DNA of 64,000 nt from Pseudomonas sp. H9 (GTDB taxonomy: Bacteria > Pseudomonadota > Gammaproteobacteria > Pseudomonadales > Pseudomonadaceae), in NCBI RefSeq assembly GCF_004353925.1, contig NZ_SMOK01000011.1, forward strand, positions 496,001 through 560,000, read 5' to 3'. Below the pieces are notes generated by a model. It was not told the origin of the DNA. It saw only the letters and a program-made list of their open reading frames with translations, and searched no databases. Position numbers and translations under genes: made by a program. Position 1 is the first letter of the stretch. Every line of letters begins with the position of its first letter. This document shows, piece after piece, positions 1 to 8,028 of the stretch.

Positions 1-242
1 AAGTCCACCAAGCCGCGCAACTGCACGCTGATCTGATCTTGGTTGAGGTCCCACAGGCTGCGCTCCAGGCTGGCCAGGTAGCCCACACGAATCAACGCCA
101 TACGGGCATCGATATCGCGCATCTCTCGGCGGTATTCGAAATACAACTGCACGGTACTGGCCAGCACGGTAAAACACAGGCTGAACAGCAAAATGAATAG
201 CAGTAGCCGCCTGAACAACCCCTCCGGGTGCAGGCGAATCAT
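1..242 (-). CDS. Membrane sensor protein, N-terminal part (probable histidine kinase), cut by window edge
   Basis: Only the first 80 codons are present; the gene runs off the left edge. The ATG at 242 overlaps the stop of the upstream binding-protein gene (ATGA). The translation begins MIRLHPEGLFRRLLL and has one hydrophobic segment at about residues 10-32, followed by a charged periplasmic-type stretch containing YFEYRREMRDIDARM and SLERSLWDLNQDQI. That layout, a short cytoplasmic tail, a transmembrane helix and an extracytoplasmic sensing region, is usual for histidine kinases and for diguanylate cyclases. A kinase is favoured because the same operon encodes an OmpR-type response regulator. 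No catalytic domain is visible, so the enzymatic class is inferred. Confidence 0.6.
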   Translation of the reverse strand, partial: MIRLHPEGLFRRLLLFILLFSLCFTVLASTVQLYFEYRREMRDIDARMALIRVGYLASLERSLWDLNQDQISVQLRGLVD

Positions 243-1012
243 CGCGCATCCGCCGGCAGATTGATCATGTCGCGGTAGGTCACTTCGCTCTGGTGCAACC
301 AGCGTTCAATGTCGCCGCTGTCGGTCATGCGTTGTAACTGCTGGTCAATCTCTGCCATGCGCTGGCTCAGCGGCGAATGGCGCGAGACCGCAACGCGCAG
401 GTAGTCGACACTGAGCGCCGCCGGTAACGCCTGAATGTCCTCGGCGCCAGGCAGGCGCTCGATGAACAACTGCCCTGTGCGTCGCTCCTGAATCACGAAG
501 TCGATACGCCCACGCATCAGTTTGCCGAAGTTCTGCTGGCTGGAAGAGACCCACTCGATGTTCTGGTGCTTGGCCACAAACGCATCGAACGCCGGACCGT
601 AGCTTTCGCCAAACAGCAAGCCGCCACGATACCCGGCCAGGTCTTGCAAGCGCTCGAAGGTGATGGGCCGTTGGCGATTGATGAACACCGCCACCTCCTC
701 GCGCAGTACCGGCACACTGGAAAAGCGCATACCCTGATCACGTTGGTCGCTGTTGTAAGCCAGCACCACATCCACCCGGCCCTCAGCGGCATCCATCAAG
801 CAGCGCTTCCAGTTGCCCAGCACCACCATCTCGACCTCGTAGCCCAAGCGGGTAAACAACTCGCGCACCACCGTCGGTGCCAGGCCGCGCACTTGCCTGC
901 CGTCGCTCCAGGACACCGGCGGATACACCGGGTAGTCACAATAGCGAATACGTTCGCCAGCCTGCGACAACGAGGCCAATAGCAGCAACGTCAGGCCCAG
1001 CCAGCGTTGCAT
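239..1012 (-). CDS. Periplasmic solute-binding protein, family 3 type
   Basis: A 257-aa protein with a signal peptide (hydrophobic residues 4-17, cleavage probably after SQA-G) and a family 3 extracytoplasmic binding domain. It opens with RYCDYPVYPPVSW, the usual beginning of polar amino-acid binding proteins, and contains GLAPTVVRELFTRLGYEVE and the later DFVIQERRTGQLFIE region. No ABC permease or ATPase lies beside it. It is sandwiched between a response regulator (5 nt upstream) and a membrane sensor (4-nt overlap downstream), so it probably acts as the ligand-sensing partner of the sensor and not as a transport component. The ligand cannot be read from the sequence. Confidence 0.82.
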   Translation of the reverse strand: MQRWLGLTLLLLASLSQAGERIRYCDYPVYPPVSWSDGRQVRGLAPTVVRELFTRLGYEVEMVVLGNWKRCLMDAAEGRVDVVLAYNSDQRDQGMRFSSVPVLREEVAVFINRQRPITFERLQDLAGYRGGLLFGESYGPAFDAFVAKHQNIEWVSSSQQNFGKLMRGRIDFVIQERRTGQLFIERLPGAEDIQALPAALSVDYLRVAVSRHSPLSQRMAEIDQQLQRMTDSGDIERWLHQSEVTYRDMINLPADAR

Positions 1013-1017
1013 GATGC

Positions 1018-1734
1018 TCAGGCCGCCACGCTGGCGGTAAACAGATAACCGGCGCCGTGGATGGTAATGATCAACTGCGGCTCAGCCGGGTCGTCGTGCA
1101 GTTTGCGTCGCAAGCGACCGACCAGCACATCGATGGAGCGGTCATTGGGCACCCATTCGCGGTTACGGATCTGATCCATCAGTTGGTCGCGGCTAAGGGT
1201 GTGGCCGCTGTTGCGCAGGAACACACTGAGCAACTGAAACTCACCGTGAGTAAGCAGGGTTTCACCGCCTTGCGGGTCGATCAGGCGACGGCGGTCGGTG
1301 TCCAGCGACCAGTCGGCGAACTGTTTGAGGGCATGGTTGGCCGTGGTTGTCGGCCTGGAGGCCTGGGCATGGCGCACGCGACGCACCAGGTTCTTGGCCC
1401 GGGACACCAGCTCACGGGGATTAAGGGGTTTGATCACATAGTCGTCAGCGCCACACTCCAGGCCTACGATGCGATCGATATCGTCGTTGCGCCCGGTGAT
1501 GAGGATGATGCCGACCTCAGAGCGTACCCGCAGCTCGCGGGTCAGGGTCAGGCCGTCTTTGCCCGGCAGGCGGATGTCGAGCATCACCAGATCGACACTC
1601 TGGCTGGCCAGAAAATGCTCGGCCTGCTCGGCTGTGTCGGCACAGTGAACGTCGTAGCCTTCCTGCGACAGGTAGGCGTGCAGCAAGTCGCGAATAAGCG
1701 GATCGTCATCGACGATCAGTACCCGAGGCGTCAT
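1018..1734 (-). CDS. Two-component response regulator, OmpR/TorR type
   Basis: A 238-aa regulator. The receiver domain spans about residues 1-120, with the acidic pair D10/D11, the phospho-acceptor D53 in VMLDIRLPG and the conserved lysine in DDYVIKPLNPREL. The winged-helix DNA-binding domain spans about 140-235 and ends with the typical RSIDVLVGRLRRKL and TIHGAGYLF motifs. It is the first gene of an apparent operon with the periplasmic binding protein and the membrane sensor. It should be phosphorylated by that sensor and control transcription in response to the bound ligand. The RLRRKL and GAGY arrangement recalls TorR, but the target genes are unknown. Confidence 0.93.
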   Translation of the reverse strand: MTPRVLIVDDDPLIRDLLHAYLSQEGYDVHCADTAEQAEHFLASQSVDLVMLDIRLPGKDGLTLTRELRVRSEVGIILITGRNDDIDRIVGLECGADDYVIKPLNPRELVSRAKNLVRRVRHAQASRPTTTANHALKQFADWSLDTDRRRLIDPQGGETLLTHGEFQLLSVFLRNSGHTLSRDQLMDQIRNREWVPNDRSIDVLVGRLRRKLHDDPAEPQLIITIHGAGYLFTASVAA

Positions 1735-1803
1735 TGCGTGTTGTCTCTTATAGTCGTTGTTTTTTAACCCGCGACAGCAGCGTACCGATTACTGAACGAC
1801 CGA

Positions 1804-2448
1804 TCAACAGCCCTCGGTCCGGGTAAAACGTCGGCGCCCACCCGCTTGCAGGCCATCGACCCAGGCCTCGCAGATCTGCACGCCCTGCTCCGGCGTGAAA
1901 GTACCGGGGTTAAGCCCCGACTCCAGCCACAAGCCGTCGAGCAAGGCACTCAGGCTGATCGCAGCCAGATCGGTGTCAAAGCCTTCCCAGCCCTCTTCCT
2001 TGGCCAAAGCACCGAGCAGGCGACCGAGTTCATTGCGGTATTCGCCATAGGAGTGGTCGTGCACCTGGTTGATCGCTTCGGCGGTTTTCACCGCTCCCCA
2101 GAACGCTAGCCAGGCATCGAGCAACTTCGGGTCGAGCAGTTCGGCGCAGAACGAGGCACGAAAAAACGCCGACAAGCGCTCACGGGCGTTGGGTGCCGCT
2201 TGCGCCATCGCTTCGCGAATCAGGCCCATGACCCGCCCGGTAACCGCCATGTAGGCTTCGGCCACCAGTTCGTCCTTGCCCGAATAGTGGTGGCTGATCA
2301 GCCCCACCGACACCCCCGCTTCAGCTGATATTTTGCGGATCGAGGCGCCTTGGAAGCCGTGGCGTTTCAGGCACACCAAGGTCGCTTCGACCAGATTGGC
2401 TTTGCGCAACTCCGGGACCATACGGCTGTAACGGGCTTCCTGGCTCAT
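1804..2448 (-). CDS. TetR-family transcriptional regulator, BetI-like
   Basis: A 214-aa TetR-type repressor. The N-terminal helix-turn-helix is at about residues 17-63 (VEATLVCLKRHGFQGASI, then ISAEAGVSVGLISHHYSGKDELV). The SVGLISHHY recognition helix is typical of the BetI branch. The C-terminal ligand-binding region has the BetI-like features LLDPKLLDAWLAFWG and ALLDGLWLESGL. It lies downstream of the aldolase and solute-binding protein genes on the same strand, separated by a REP palindrome, and most likely controls this local catabolic set. The long palindrome at 4521-4559 is a candidate operator for it or for the XRE-cupin regulator. The effector is not predictable. Confidence 0.9.
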   Translation of the reverse strand: MSQEARYSRMVPELRKANLVEATLVCLKRHGFQGASIRKISAEAGVSVGLISHHYSGKDELVAEAYMAVTGRVMGLIREAMAQAAPNARERLSAFFRASFCAELLDPKLLDAWLAFWGAVKTAEAINQVHDHSYGEYRNELGRLLGALAKEEGWEGFDTDLAAISLSALLDGLWLESGLNPGTFTPEQGVQICEAWVDGLQAGGRRRFTRTEGC

Positions 2449-2474
2449 CGGCGGTTCTCGTAATGGGGAGATTT

Positions 2475-2521
2475 TCGCGGGGCAAGCCCGCTCCTACTGT
2501 AGGAGCGGGCTTGCCCCGCGA
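2475..2521. repeat. REP element, near-perfect inverted pair
   Basis: Two 22-nt arms carrying the Pseudomonas REP core TAGGAGCGGGCTTGCCCCGCG are arranged head to head around a 3-nt centre, forming one 47-nt hairpin. It lies between the aldolase stop and the TetR gene. It is the most compact REP pair in the window. It may attenuate read-through into the TetR gene. Confidence 0.9.
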
Positions 2522-2552
2522 TGTTGTTGAACAACTGTACAACAACTCCCGC

Positions 2553-3314
2553 TCAGTCGCGATAATCCGGCGCCACGCGTTGCACCAGGCGCAGCAACGC
2601 CGCCCAGGCCAGTTGCATGCCATCCGGGTCGCTCAACTCGCCTTCCTTGAGTGCGCGCGTCGGCTCGTTGAACTGGCGTTCGGTATGGGCACATACCGCA
2701 TCAGGCGGCAACACGATCTCGCCAGCGGCTTGCGCGGCCAACTGTATTTCACAGGCCTTCTCCAAGTAATACATACGCAAAAACGCCTGACTGACGCTTT
2801 CGCCCACTGTCAGCAAACCATGGTTGCGCAGCATCAGCACCGGCTTGTCGCCCAAGTCACGGACCAGCCGTTGCTGCTCGTCCATGTCCAGCGCCACGCC
2901 TTCATAGTCGTGGTAAGCGACCTTGCCGTAGAACTCCATGGAAATCTGGTTGACCGGCAGCAGCCCACACTTGAGCGCGGCCACCGCGCAACCGGCCTTG
3001 GTGTGGGTGTGCAGCACGCATTGGGCATCTTCGCGGGCACCGTGGATGGCGCTATGAATCACGAAGCCTGCCGGGTTGACCGGGTACGGCGACGGCTCGA
3101 CGGCGTTACCGTTCAGGTCGATCTTGACCAGTTTGGACGCAGTGATTTCATCGAACATCAAACCGTACGGGTTGATCAGAAAGTGGTGCTCGGGGCCCGG
3201 AATGCGCACCGAGATATGGGTAAAAATAAGGTCGGTCATGCGAAAGTGGGCGATCAGCCGGTAGCAGGCCGCCAGCTCCTGGCGCAGACGCAGTTCGGTT
3301 TCAGTCGAAGTCAT
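2553..3314 (-). CDS. Class II aldolase/adducin-family protein
   Basis: A 253-aa protein of the class II aldolase/adducin family, which cleaves or epimerises phosphorylated or free hydroxy-acids using a metal ion. The metal-site signature is visible: HTHTKAGCAVAAL gives the His-X-His pair and a third His lies in MLRNHGLLTVG. The fold start is NLACYRLIAHFRMTDLIFTHISVR-like (ELAACYRLIAHFRMTDLI). The ATG at 3314 was preferred to an in-frame ATG 16 codons upstream because CTGAGAACAACAAGA precedes it and family members start here. It lies 72 nt downstream of the solute-binding protein gene, probably in one operon. Many members of this subfamily have no assigned substrate. Confidence 0.88.
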   Translation of the reverse strand: MTSTETELRLRQELAACYRLIAHFRMTDLIFTHISVRIPGPEHHFLINPYGLMFDEITASKLVKIDLNGNAVEPSPYPVNPAGFVIHSAIHGAREDAQCVLHTHTKAGCAVAALKCGLLPVNQISMEFYGKVAYHDYEGVALDMDEQQRLVRDLGDKPVLMLRNHGLLTVGESVSQAFLRMYYLEKACEIQLAAQAAGEIVLPPDAVCAHTERQFNEPTRALKEGELSDPDGMQLAWAALLRLVQRVAPDYRD

Positions 3315-3386
3315 TCTTGTTGTTCTCAGGCAAAAGGCTGGCCAGACAATAGGGCTGGACACCCGGCGGTGTCCAGCCGCAACGGG

Positions 3387-4424
3387 TTACTTGCTGGCCC
3401 AGGCGTTGAAACGCTCTTCGAGTTCATCGCCATGGTCTACCCAGAACTCGACGTTCATCGCCAGGGCGCCTTCAAGGTTCTGCTTGGACGTCGGCACCCA
3501 ACTGGCCAGCTTCGGATCAAGCTCCGCCGCCGCTTGCGTATTGGTCGGCCCGTAGGGAATCTGATTGACGTAACGCACCTGAGTATCGGGCTGGTTGGCG
3601 TAGGCGATCAGGCGCTTGGCCTGGTCTACGTGCCGGGAACCCTTGATGATCGCCCAGTAGTCCATGCCGTACAGGCTACCCGGCCAGACCACAGCCAGCG
3701 GGCTGCCCTCCTGGGCTGCGACGGCGATGCGGCCACTGTAGGTGGAGGTCATGACCACGTCGCCTGCACTGAGCCACTGCGCCGGTTGCGCGCCGGCTTC
3801 CCACCACTGGATGTAGGGCTTGAGCTCAGTGAGTTTGGCGAACGCCCGGTCGACACCTTGCGGCGTGGCCAACACCTTGTAGACCTCTTCAGGTTTGACG
3901 CCATCGGCCATCAGGGCAAATTCCAGGTTGTAGACTGCCCGCTTGCGCAAGCCTCGCTTGCCGGGCGTCTTCTGCACGTCCCAGAAGTCCGCCCATGAGG
4001 TCGGTGCCTGGGCCAGTTTGTGCTGGTCGTAGGCAATTGCCACGCTCCACACCAGCACCGCTGACCCGCATTCCTGGGCGGCATCGGGAATCAATTGCTC
4101 GGCGCGGCCCAGCTTGGCCCAGTCGAGGCGCTCATACATGCCCTCTTCGCAGCCGCGCATCAGGTCCGGCGCCTCGATCATGACCAGGTCCCAATCAACG
4201 TTACCGGTGTCGACCATCACCTTGATCCGCGCCATTTCACCGTTGTATTCGCTCTGGATCAGTTTGCTGCCGTCCTGGGCACTGAACGGCTGAAAGATCG
4301 CCGCATCCTGGGCTTTTTGGCCGGCGCCGCCGTAGGCCACGACCACCATGTCCGGCGCGGCGTGAGCACAGCCGAGTGCAAAGGCGAACAGCCACGGCGA
4401 GCGTTTGAGCAGGTTCATTGTCAT
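3387..4424 (-). CDS. ABC transporter solute-binding protein, spermidine/putrescine-like
   Basis: A 345-aa periplasmic protein with a signal peptide (LLKRSPWLFAFALGCAHAA). The mature domain resembles PotD/PotF-type extracellular solute-binding proteins: VVVAYGGAGQKAQDAAIFQPF, DWDLVMIEAPDLMRGCEEGMYE, WADFWDVQKTPGKRGLRK and the Tyr/Trp-rich MDYWAIIKGSRH segment. GAGGAA is placed 6 nt before the ATG. No permease or ATPase gene follows, so the binding protein is an orphan and must work with transporter parts encoded elsewhere. It is divergent from the FMN oxidoreductase gene, with the 39-bp palindrome between them, and heads a minus-strand operon with the aldolase and TetR genes. Confidence 0.87.
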   Translation of the reverse strand: MTMNLLKRSPWLFAFALGCAHAAPDMVVVAYGGAGQKAQDAAIFQPFSAQDGSKLIQSEYNGEMARIKVMVDTGNVDWDLVMIEAPDLMRGCEEGMYERLDWAKLGRAEQLIPDAAQECGSAVLVWSVAIAYDQHKLAQAPTSWADFWDVQKTPGKRGLRKRAVYNLEFALMADGVKPEEVYKVLATPQGVDRAFAKLTELKPYIQWWEAGAQPAQWLSAGDVVMTSTYSGRIAVAAQEGSPLAVVWPGSLYGMDYWAIIKGSRHVDQAKRLIAYANQPDTQVRYVNQIPYGPTNTQAAAELDPKLASWVPTSKQNLEGALAMNVEFWVDHGDELEERFNAWASK

Positions 4425-4520
4425 CGGTGGTTCCTCATGCCGGAACCGCGACTGGCGCGGCCCGTTTTCTTGTTGTTGTGAGGGTTACCCCAGGGCACAG
4501 GGTGAGTCGAACGCTAGTCA

Positions 4521-4559
4521 ACCGTCAGTAAAAAAACAAGTTGATTTTTTACTGACGGT
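4521..4559. promoter_or_regulatory. Perfect 15-bp-arm palindrome in a divergent promoter, probable operator
   Basis: The arms ACCGTCAGTAAAAAA (4521-4535) and TTTTTTACTGACGGT (4545-4559) are exact reverse complements separated by 9 nt. The site lies in the 184-nt space between two divergent genes. The T-run is inside the arm and not after it, so this is not a terminator. A TATAGA hexamer at 4567-4572 could be the -10 of the rightward gene, which would place the palindrome over the -35 region. Binding by the local TetR or XRE-cupin regulator is inferred. Confidence 0.6.
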
Positions 4560-4608
4560 ACACTTCTATAGAAAAATAAAAACAACATACCGCTGGAGCC
4601 TGCACCAC

Positions 4609-6558
4609 ATGTCGACCTTCACGCACCTGTTCGAACCGCTGCACATCCGTGGCAAACGCCTGAAGAACCGCATCATGTCCAGCGGTCACGACACCTCGAT
4701 CCCCACCGACAACCTGGTCAACGAGCGCTTGATCGCCTACCACAAGGCCCGCGCCGAAGGTGGCGTTGGCCTGATCGTGCTGCAGGTCGCCGGGGTGCAT
4801 GACAGCGCGCGGTACACCTCTCATGTGTTGATGGCCACCGACGATGCCTGCATCGAGGGCTACCGTCAGTTGGCTGAAACCTGCCATGCCCATGACACGG
4901 TGGTTTTATCGCAAATCTTCCATCCCGGGCGGGAGATCATGGAGTCCAGCGACGGTCTGCTGGCGGTGGCCTACTCGGCCTCGGCAGTGCCCAACGAGCG
5001 CTTCCGGGTGATGCCACGCGCGCTCGATCAGGCGATGATCGACGCTATCGTGCAGGGCTACGCCGATGCCGCGCGGCGCCTATACCAGGCCGGGCTCGAT
5101 GGCGTTGAAGTGGTTGCCAGCCACGGTTACCTGCCCGCACAGTTCATCAACCCCAGGGTCAACCGCCGCAGCGATGGCTACAACGGCACGCTGGAACAAC
5201 GCCTGCGCTTTGTCCGCGAAGTCATCGCTGCGGTGCGTGCCAGTACGTCTGCGGATTTCATCATTGGCTTGCGTATCAGCGCCGACGAACGCGACGCCGA
5301 AGGCCTGACCGAAGACGAATCGCTGGCAGCCGTTCAGGCGCTGCAAAGCCAGCTGGACTACGTGCATATCGTCGCCGGTACCTCGGCCTCGCTCGGCGGC
5401 GCCGTGCACATTGTCCCGCCAATGGCCATCGAAGCGGCGTACCTGGCCCGCGAGGCCGGCACCTTCAAGGCCAGCCTGTCGATCCCGCTGTTCGTCACCG
5501 GGCGCATCAATCAACCCCAGGAAGCGGAACTGATCCTGGCCCGCGGCCAGGCTGATGTGTGTGGCATGACCCGCGCCTTGATCTGCGACCCGCAGATGCC
5601 GAACAAAACCGACAGCGGCCATGCCGAAGACGTACGCGCCTGCATCGCTTGCAACCAAGCCTGTATCGGCCATTTTCACCGCGGCCTGCCGATTTCCTGC
5701 ATTCAGCACCCAGAGACCGGGCGTGAACAACAGTACGGCCAGCTCCAAGCTACAACGCTGCGCAAACGCATCCTGGTCGCCGGTGGCGGCCCGGCTGGCA
5801 TGAAGGCAGCGGCAGTCGCGGCAGCGCGTGGGCATCAGGTGACGCTGTACGAAGCCAACGCACAGTTGGGCGGTCAGGTACTGCTCGCACAATTGCTGCC
5901 ACGCCGTGCCGAGTTCGGCGGTGCCAGCACCAACCTGCAGCGCGAGATGCAACTGGCCGGGGTCGAGGTGGTACGCAATACCCGGGTCGACCGCGCCCTG
6001 GTGGAACGCGAACAACCCGACCTGGTGATTGTCGCCACTGGCGCCGAACCTTACTGGCCGAGCTTTGAGCGCGCCGGTGATCTGCAGGTGGTCGATGCCT
6101 GGCAGGTACTGCGCGATGAGGTCACCCTCGGGCGTTCAGTGCTGGTGGTGGACTGGCGTTGTGACTGGATCGGCCCGGGCATTGCCGAGCGCCTGGTACG
6201 CAACGGGCATCAGGTACAACTGGCAGTCAACGGCACCCACTGCGGCGAAAGCCTGCCCCTGTATGTGCGCGACCAGATGGCCGGCGAACTGCATAAACTC
6301 GGCATCCCCATCACGCCCTACGCCCGCCTCTACGGCAGCGATGACACCACCGTGTACCTGCAACACACCGCCAGCGGCGAGCCGATGATCTTCGAAGACA
6401 TCGACACCCTGGTGCTGTGCCAGGGCCATCAACCGGTCGATAGCCTGGCCGATGAGCTTCGCGGTGTGGTCGAGGTCAAACGCATCGGCGACTGCCTGGC
6501 GCCACGCACCGCCGAAGAAGCCATTTACGAAGGATTGAAAGTCGCCTGGACGCTATGA
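4609..6558 (+). CDS. Old Yellow Enzyme/2,4-dienoyl-CoA reductase-type FMN, Fe-S, FAD oxidoreductase
   Basis: A 649-aa two-module enzyme. Residues 1-370 form an Old Yellow Enzyme TIM barrel (LFEPLHIRGKRLKNRIMSS, GLIVLQVAGVH, GYLPAQFINPRVNRRSDGYNG). A cysteine cluster follows: CIACNQACIG and a fourth Cys in PISCIQHP, the 4Fe-4S signature of the dienoyl-CoA reductase/trimethylamine dehydrogenase branch. The C-terminal part is a pyridine-nucleotide disulphide oxidoreductase fold with the dinucleotide motif ILVAGGGPAGMKAA. Such enzymes pass electrons from NAD(P)H through FAD and the cluster to FMN and act on enoyl-CoAs, enones or methylated amines. The ATG at 4609 was chosen for family length and the upstream GGAG; an open extension to 4405 crosses the operator. 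The substrate is unknown. Confidence 0.88.
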   Translation: MSTFTHLFEPLHIRGKRLKNRIMSSGHDTSIPTDNLVNERLIAYHKARAEGGVGLIVLQVAGVHDSARYTSHVLMATDDACIEGYRQLAETCHAHDTVVLSQIFHPGREIMESSDGLLAVAYSASAVPNERFRVMPRALDQAMIDAIVQGYADAARRLYQAGLDGVEVVASHGYLPAQFINPRVNRRSDGYNGTLEQRLRFVREVIAAVRASTSADFIIGLRISADERDAEGLTEDESLAAVQALQSQLDYVHIVAGTSASLGGAVHIVPPMAIEAAYLAREAGTFKASLSIPLFVTGRINQPQEAELILARGQADVCGMTRALICDPQMPNKTDSGHAEDVRACIACNQACIGHFHRGLPISCIQHPETGREQQYGQLQATTLRKRILVAGGGPAGMKAAAVAAARGHQVTLYEANAQLGGQVLLAQLLPRRAEFGGASTNLQREMQLAGVEVVRNTRVDRALVEREQPDLVIVATGAEPYWPSFERAGDLQVVDAWQVLRDEVTLGRSVLVVDWRCDWIGPGIAERLVRNGHQVQLAVNGTHCGESLPLYVRDQMAGELHKLGIPITPYARLYGSDDTTVYLQHTASGEPMIFEDIDTLVLCQGHQPVDSLADELRGVVEVKRIGDCLAPRTAEEAIYEGLKVAWTL

Positions 6559-6604
6559 GCCTGTTTATACTCCGGGGCTTTGCAGCGTGCGGTCTGGAGC
6601 ACCC

Positions 6605-7219
6605 ATGAGCAACCACAGCAAGATGCCGCCCGAGGGCGCCGTTCCCGGCCAGGAAGGCGCCGCCGCCCCGCAGTTTCTCGGCACACGCATTCGCGGCCTG
6701 CGCAAGCGCCGGGGCATGACCCTGGCTGAGCTGGCCCAACAAAGTGAATTAACTGCCGGCTACATCAGCCAGCTGGAACGCAACCTGTCGTACCCCTCGA
6801 TTCCGGCGCTGTTCAACATTGCCCGCAGCCTGGGCGTGACCATCCAGTGGTTCTTCGCCAGCGAAGCCAGCACCGACCCGGCCGACGACGGCTACGTGGT
6901 GCGCAAGAACAGCCGCCTGAGCGTGCACTACGAAGACGGCATCGTCGACCAACTGCTCAGCCCGCAGCCCAACCGTGAACTGGAAATGCTTCACTCGCGT
7001 TTTCCGCCCGGTACCTACAGCCAGCAGAGCTACAGCCATGACGGTGAAGAAGCCGGTTACCTGCTCTCGGGCAGCTTTGAACTGTGGGTGGGTGAGCGTT
7101 ACTTCCAACTCAATGAAGGTGACAGCTTCAGTTTTTCCAGCCAGGAGCCGCACCGCTACGGTAACCCTGGTGAGGTCGATGCGGTGGTGATCTGGGTGAT
7201 CACCCCGCCGACCTTCTGA
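6605..7219 (+). CDS. XRE-family regulator with C-terminal cupin domain
   Basis: A 204-aa regulator. The helix-turn-helix spans about residues 25-80 (LGTRIRGLRKRRGMTLAELAQ, ELTAGYISQLERNLSYPS, IPALFNIARSLGV). A cupin sensor domain lies in the C-terminal half (HSRFPPGTYSQQSYSHDGEEAGYLL, then LNEGDSFSFSSQEPHRYGNPG), with the Glu and His residues expected for metal or ligand binding. This layout is that of PuuR-like regulators of amine or amino-acid catabolism. The ATG at 6605 has GGAG 5 nt upstream and is preferred over an upstream GTG. It follows the oxidoreductase gene by 46 nt and precedes the enoyl-CoA hydratase gene by 45 nt, so it probably regulates this operon. Confidence 0.9.
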   Translation: MSNHSKMPPEGAVPGQEGAAAPQFLGTRIRGLRKRRGMTLAELAQQSELTAGYISQLERNLSYPSIPALFNIARSLGVTIQWFFASEASTDPADDGYVVRKNSRLSVHYEDGIVDQLLSPQPNRELEMLHSRFPPGTYSQQSYSHDGEEAGYLLSGSFELWVGERYFQLNEGDSFSFSSQEPHRYGNPGEVDAVVIWVITPPTF

Positions 7220-7264
7220 CCCCGCTACCTACAATCCCTGGCACAACAACAATAAAGGCTTGCC

Positions 7265-8011
7265 ATGAACGACCTGATCCTCCGCGACCTGAACAACGGT
7301 CTGCTAACCCTGACCTTTAACCGGCCAGACAAGCTCAATGCATTGAACACCGCCATGTACAGCCAGCTCGGCGAGCTGCTGCAGGCAGCTGAGGACGACC
7401 CGGCGGTTGAGGTCATCATCCTTACCGGCGGCGCCCAGTGCTTCAGCGCCGGCAACGACCTCAAGGATTTCCTCGACAACCCGCCCAGCGACATGGACAG
7501 CCCGGTGTTTCGTTTGATGCGCATCGTGATGGCCCTGGAAAAACCGCTGATTGCCGCCGTCTCAGGCCCTGCTATCGGCATCGGCACCACCCTGCTGTTG
7601 CACTGCGACCAGGTGCTGGTCAGCCGCAGCGCCAAACTGCGCATGCCCTTCGCGCCATTGGGCCTGTGCCCGGAGTTCGGCTCCAGCCTGCTATTGCCGC
7701 GTCTACTGGGGCATGCCCGTGCAGCGCGCCTGCTGATGTGCAATGAACTGCTTAACGCAGAACACGCCGTGCAATGGGGCCTGGCCAACGAGCTGCACGA
7801 CGACGGCGAGCAATGCCTGAGCGCCGCCCGGCAATTGGCCCTGCGCCTGCAAGCGATGCCTCAGGAGGCCTTGCGTGTCAGCAAGCGCTTGCTCAAGGAC
7901 ACTCACCGGGCAGAGCTGGAAGCCTGTGTGCTGCGTGAAGGGCTGCTGTTCATCGAGCGCCTGCATACGCCGGAGGCGAAGGCGGCGCTGCGTGCCCTGG
8001 TCAAGGACTGA
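7265..8011 (+). CDS. Enoyl-CoA hydratase/isomerase family protein
   Basis: A 248-aa crotonase-fold protein, normal in length. The family landmarks are present: LTFNRPDKLNALNTAMY, the oxyanion-hole segment CFSAGNDLKDF and KPLIAAVSGPAIGIGTTLLLHCD. The catalytic region reads APLGLCPEFGSSLLLPRLLG, in which the Glu of CPEFG lies where hydratases and isomerases place one active-site Glu. AAAGG lies 6 nt before the ATG. The gene is the last of the plus-strand trio with the oxidoreductase and XRE-cupin regulator and is convergent with the amidase gene. It probably acts on a CoA thioester in the same pathway; hydratase and isomerase activity cannot be separated from sequence alone. Confidence 0.88.
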   Translation: MNDLILRDLNNGLLTLTFNRPDKLNALNTAMYSQLGELLQAAEDDPAVEVIILTGGAQCFSAGNDLKDFLDNPPSDMDSPVFRLMRIVMALEKPLIAAVSGPAIGIGTTLLLHCDQVLVSRSAKLRMPFAPLGLCPEFGSSLLLPRLLGHARAARLLMCNELLNAEHAVQWGLANELHDDGEQCLSAARQLALRLQAMPQEALRVSKRLLKDTHRAELEACVLREGLLFIERLHTPEAKAALRALVKD

Positions 8012-8028
8012 CGCCCGGCAGTGAAACG

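Noticed and set aside
2463..3998. A 511-codon open frame on the plus strand
   Set aside because: It lies opposite the aldolase and solute-binding protein genes, has a His/Gln/Arg-rich composition typical of antisense frames in GC-rich DNA and no recognisable motif.
4521..4559. Palindrome as a rho-independent terminator
   Set aside because: The T-run is within the stem and the site lies between two divergent starts, where no transcript needs to end.
4405..4608. N-terminal extension of the FMN oxidoreductase
   Set aside because: It would cross the divergent promoter and palindrome, and the family N-terminus begins at 4609.
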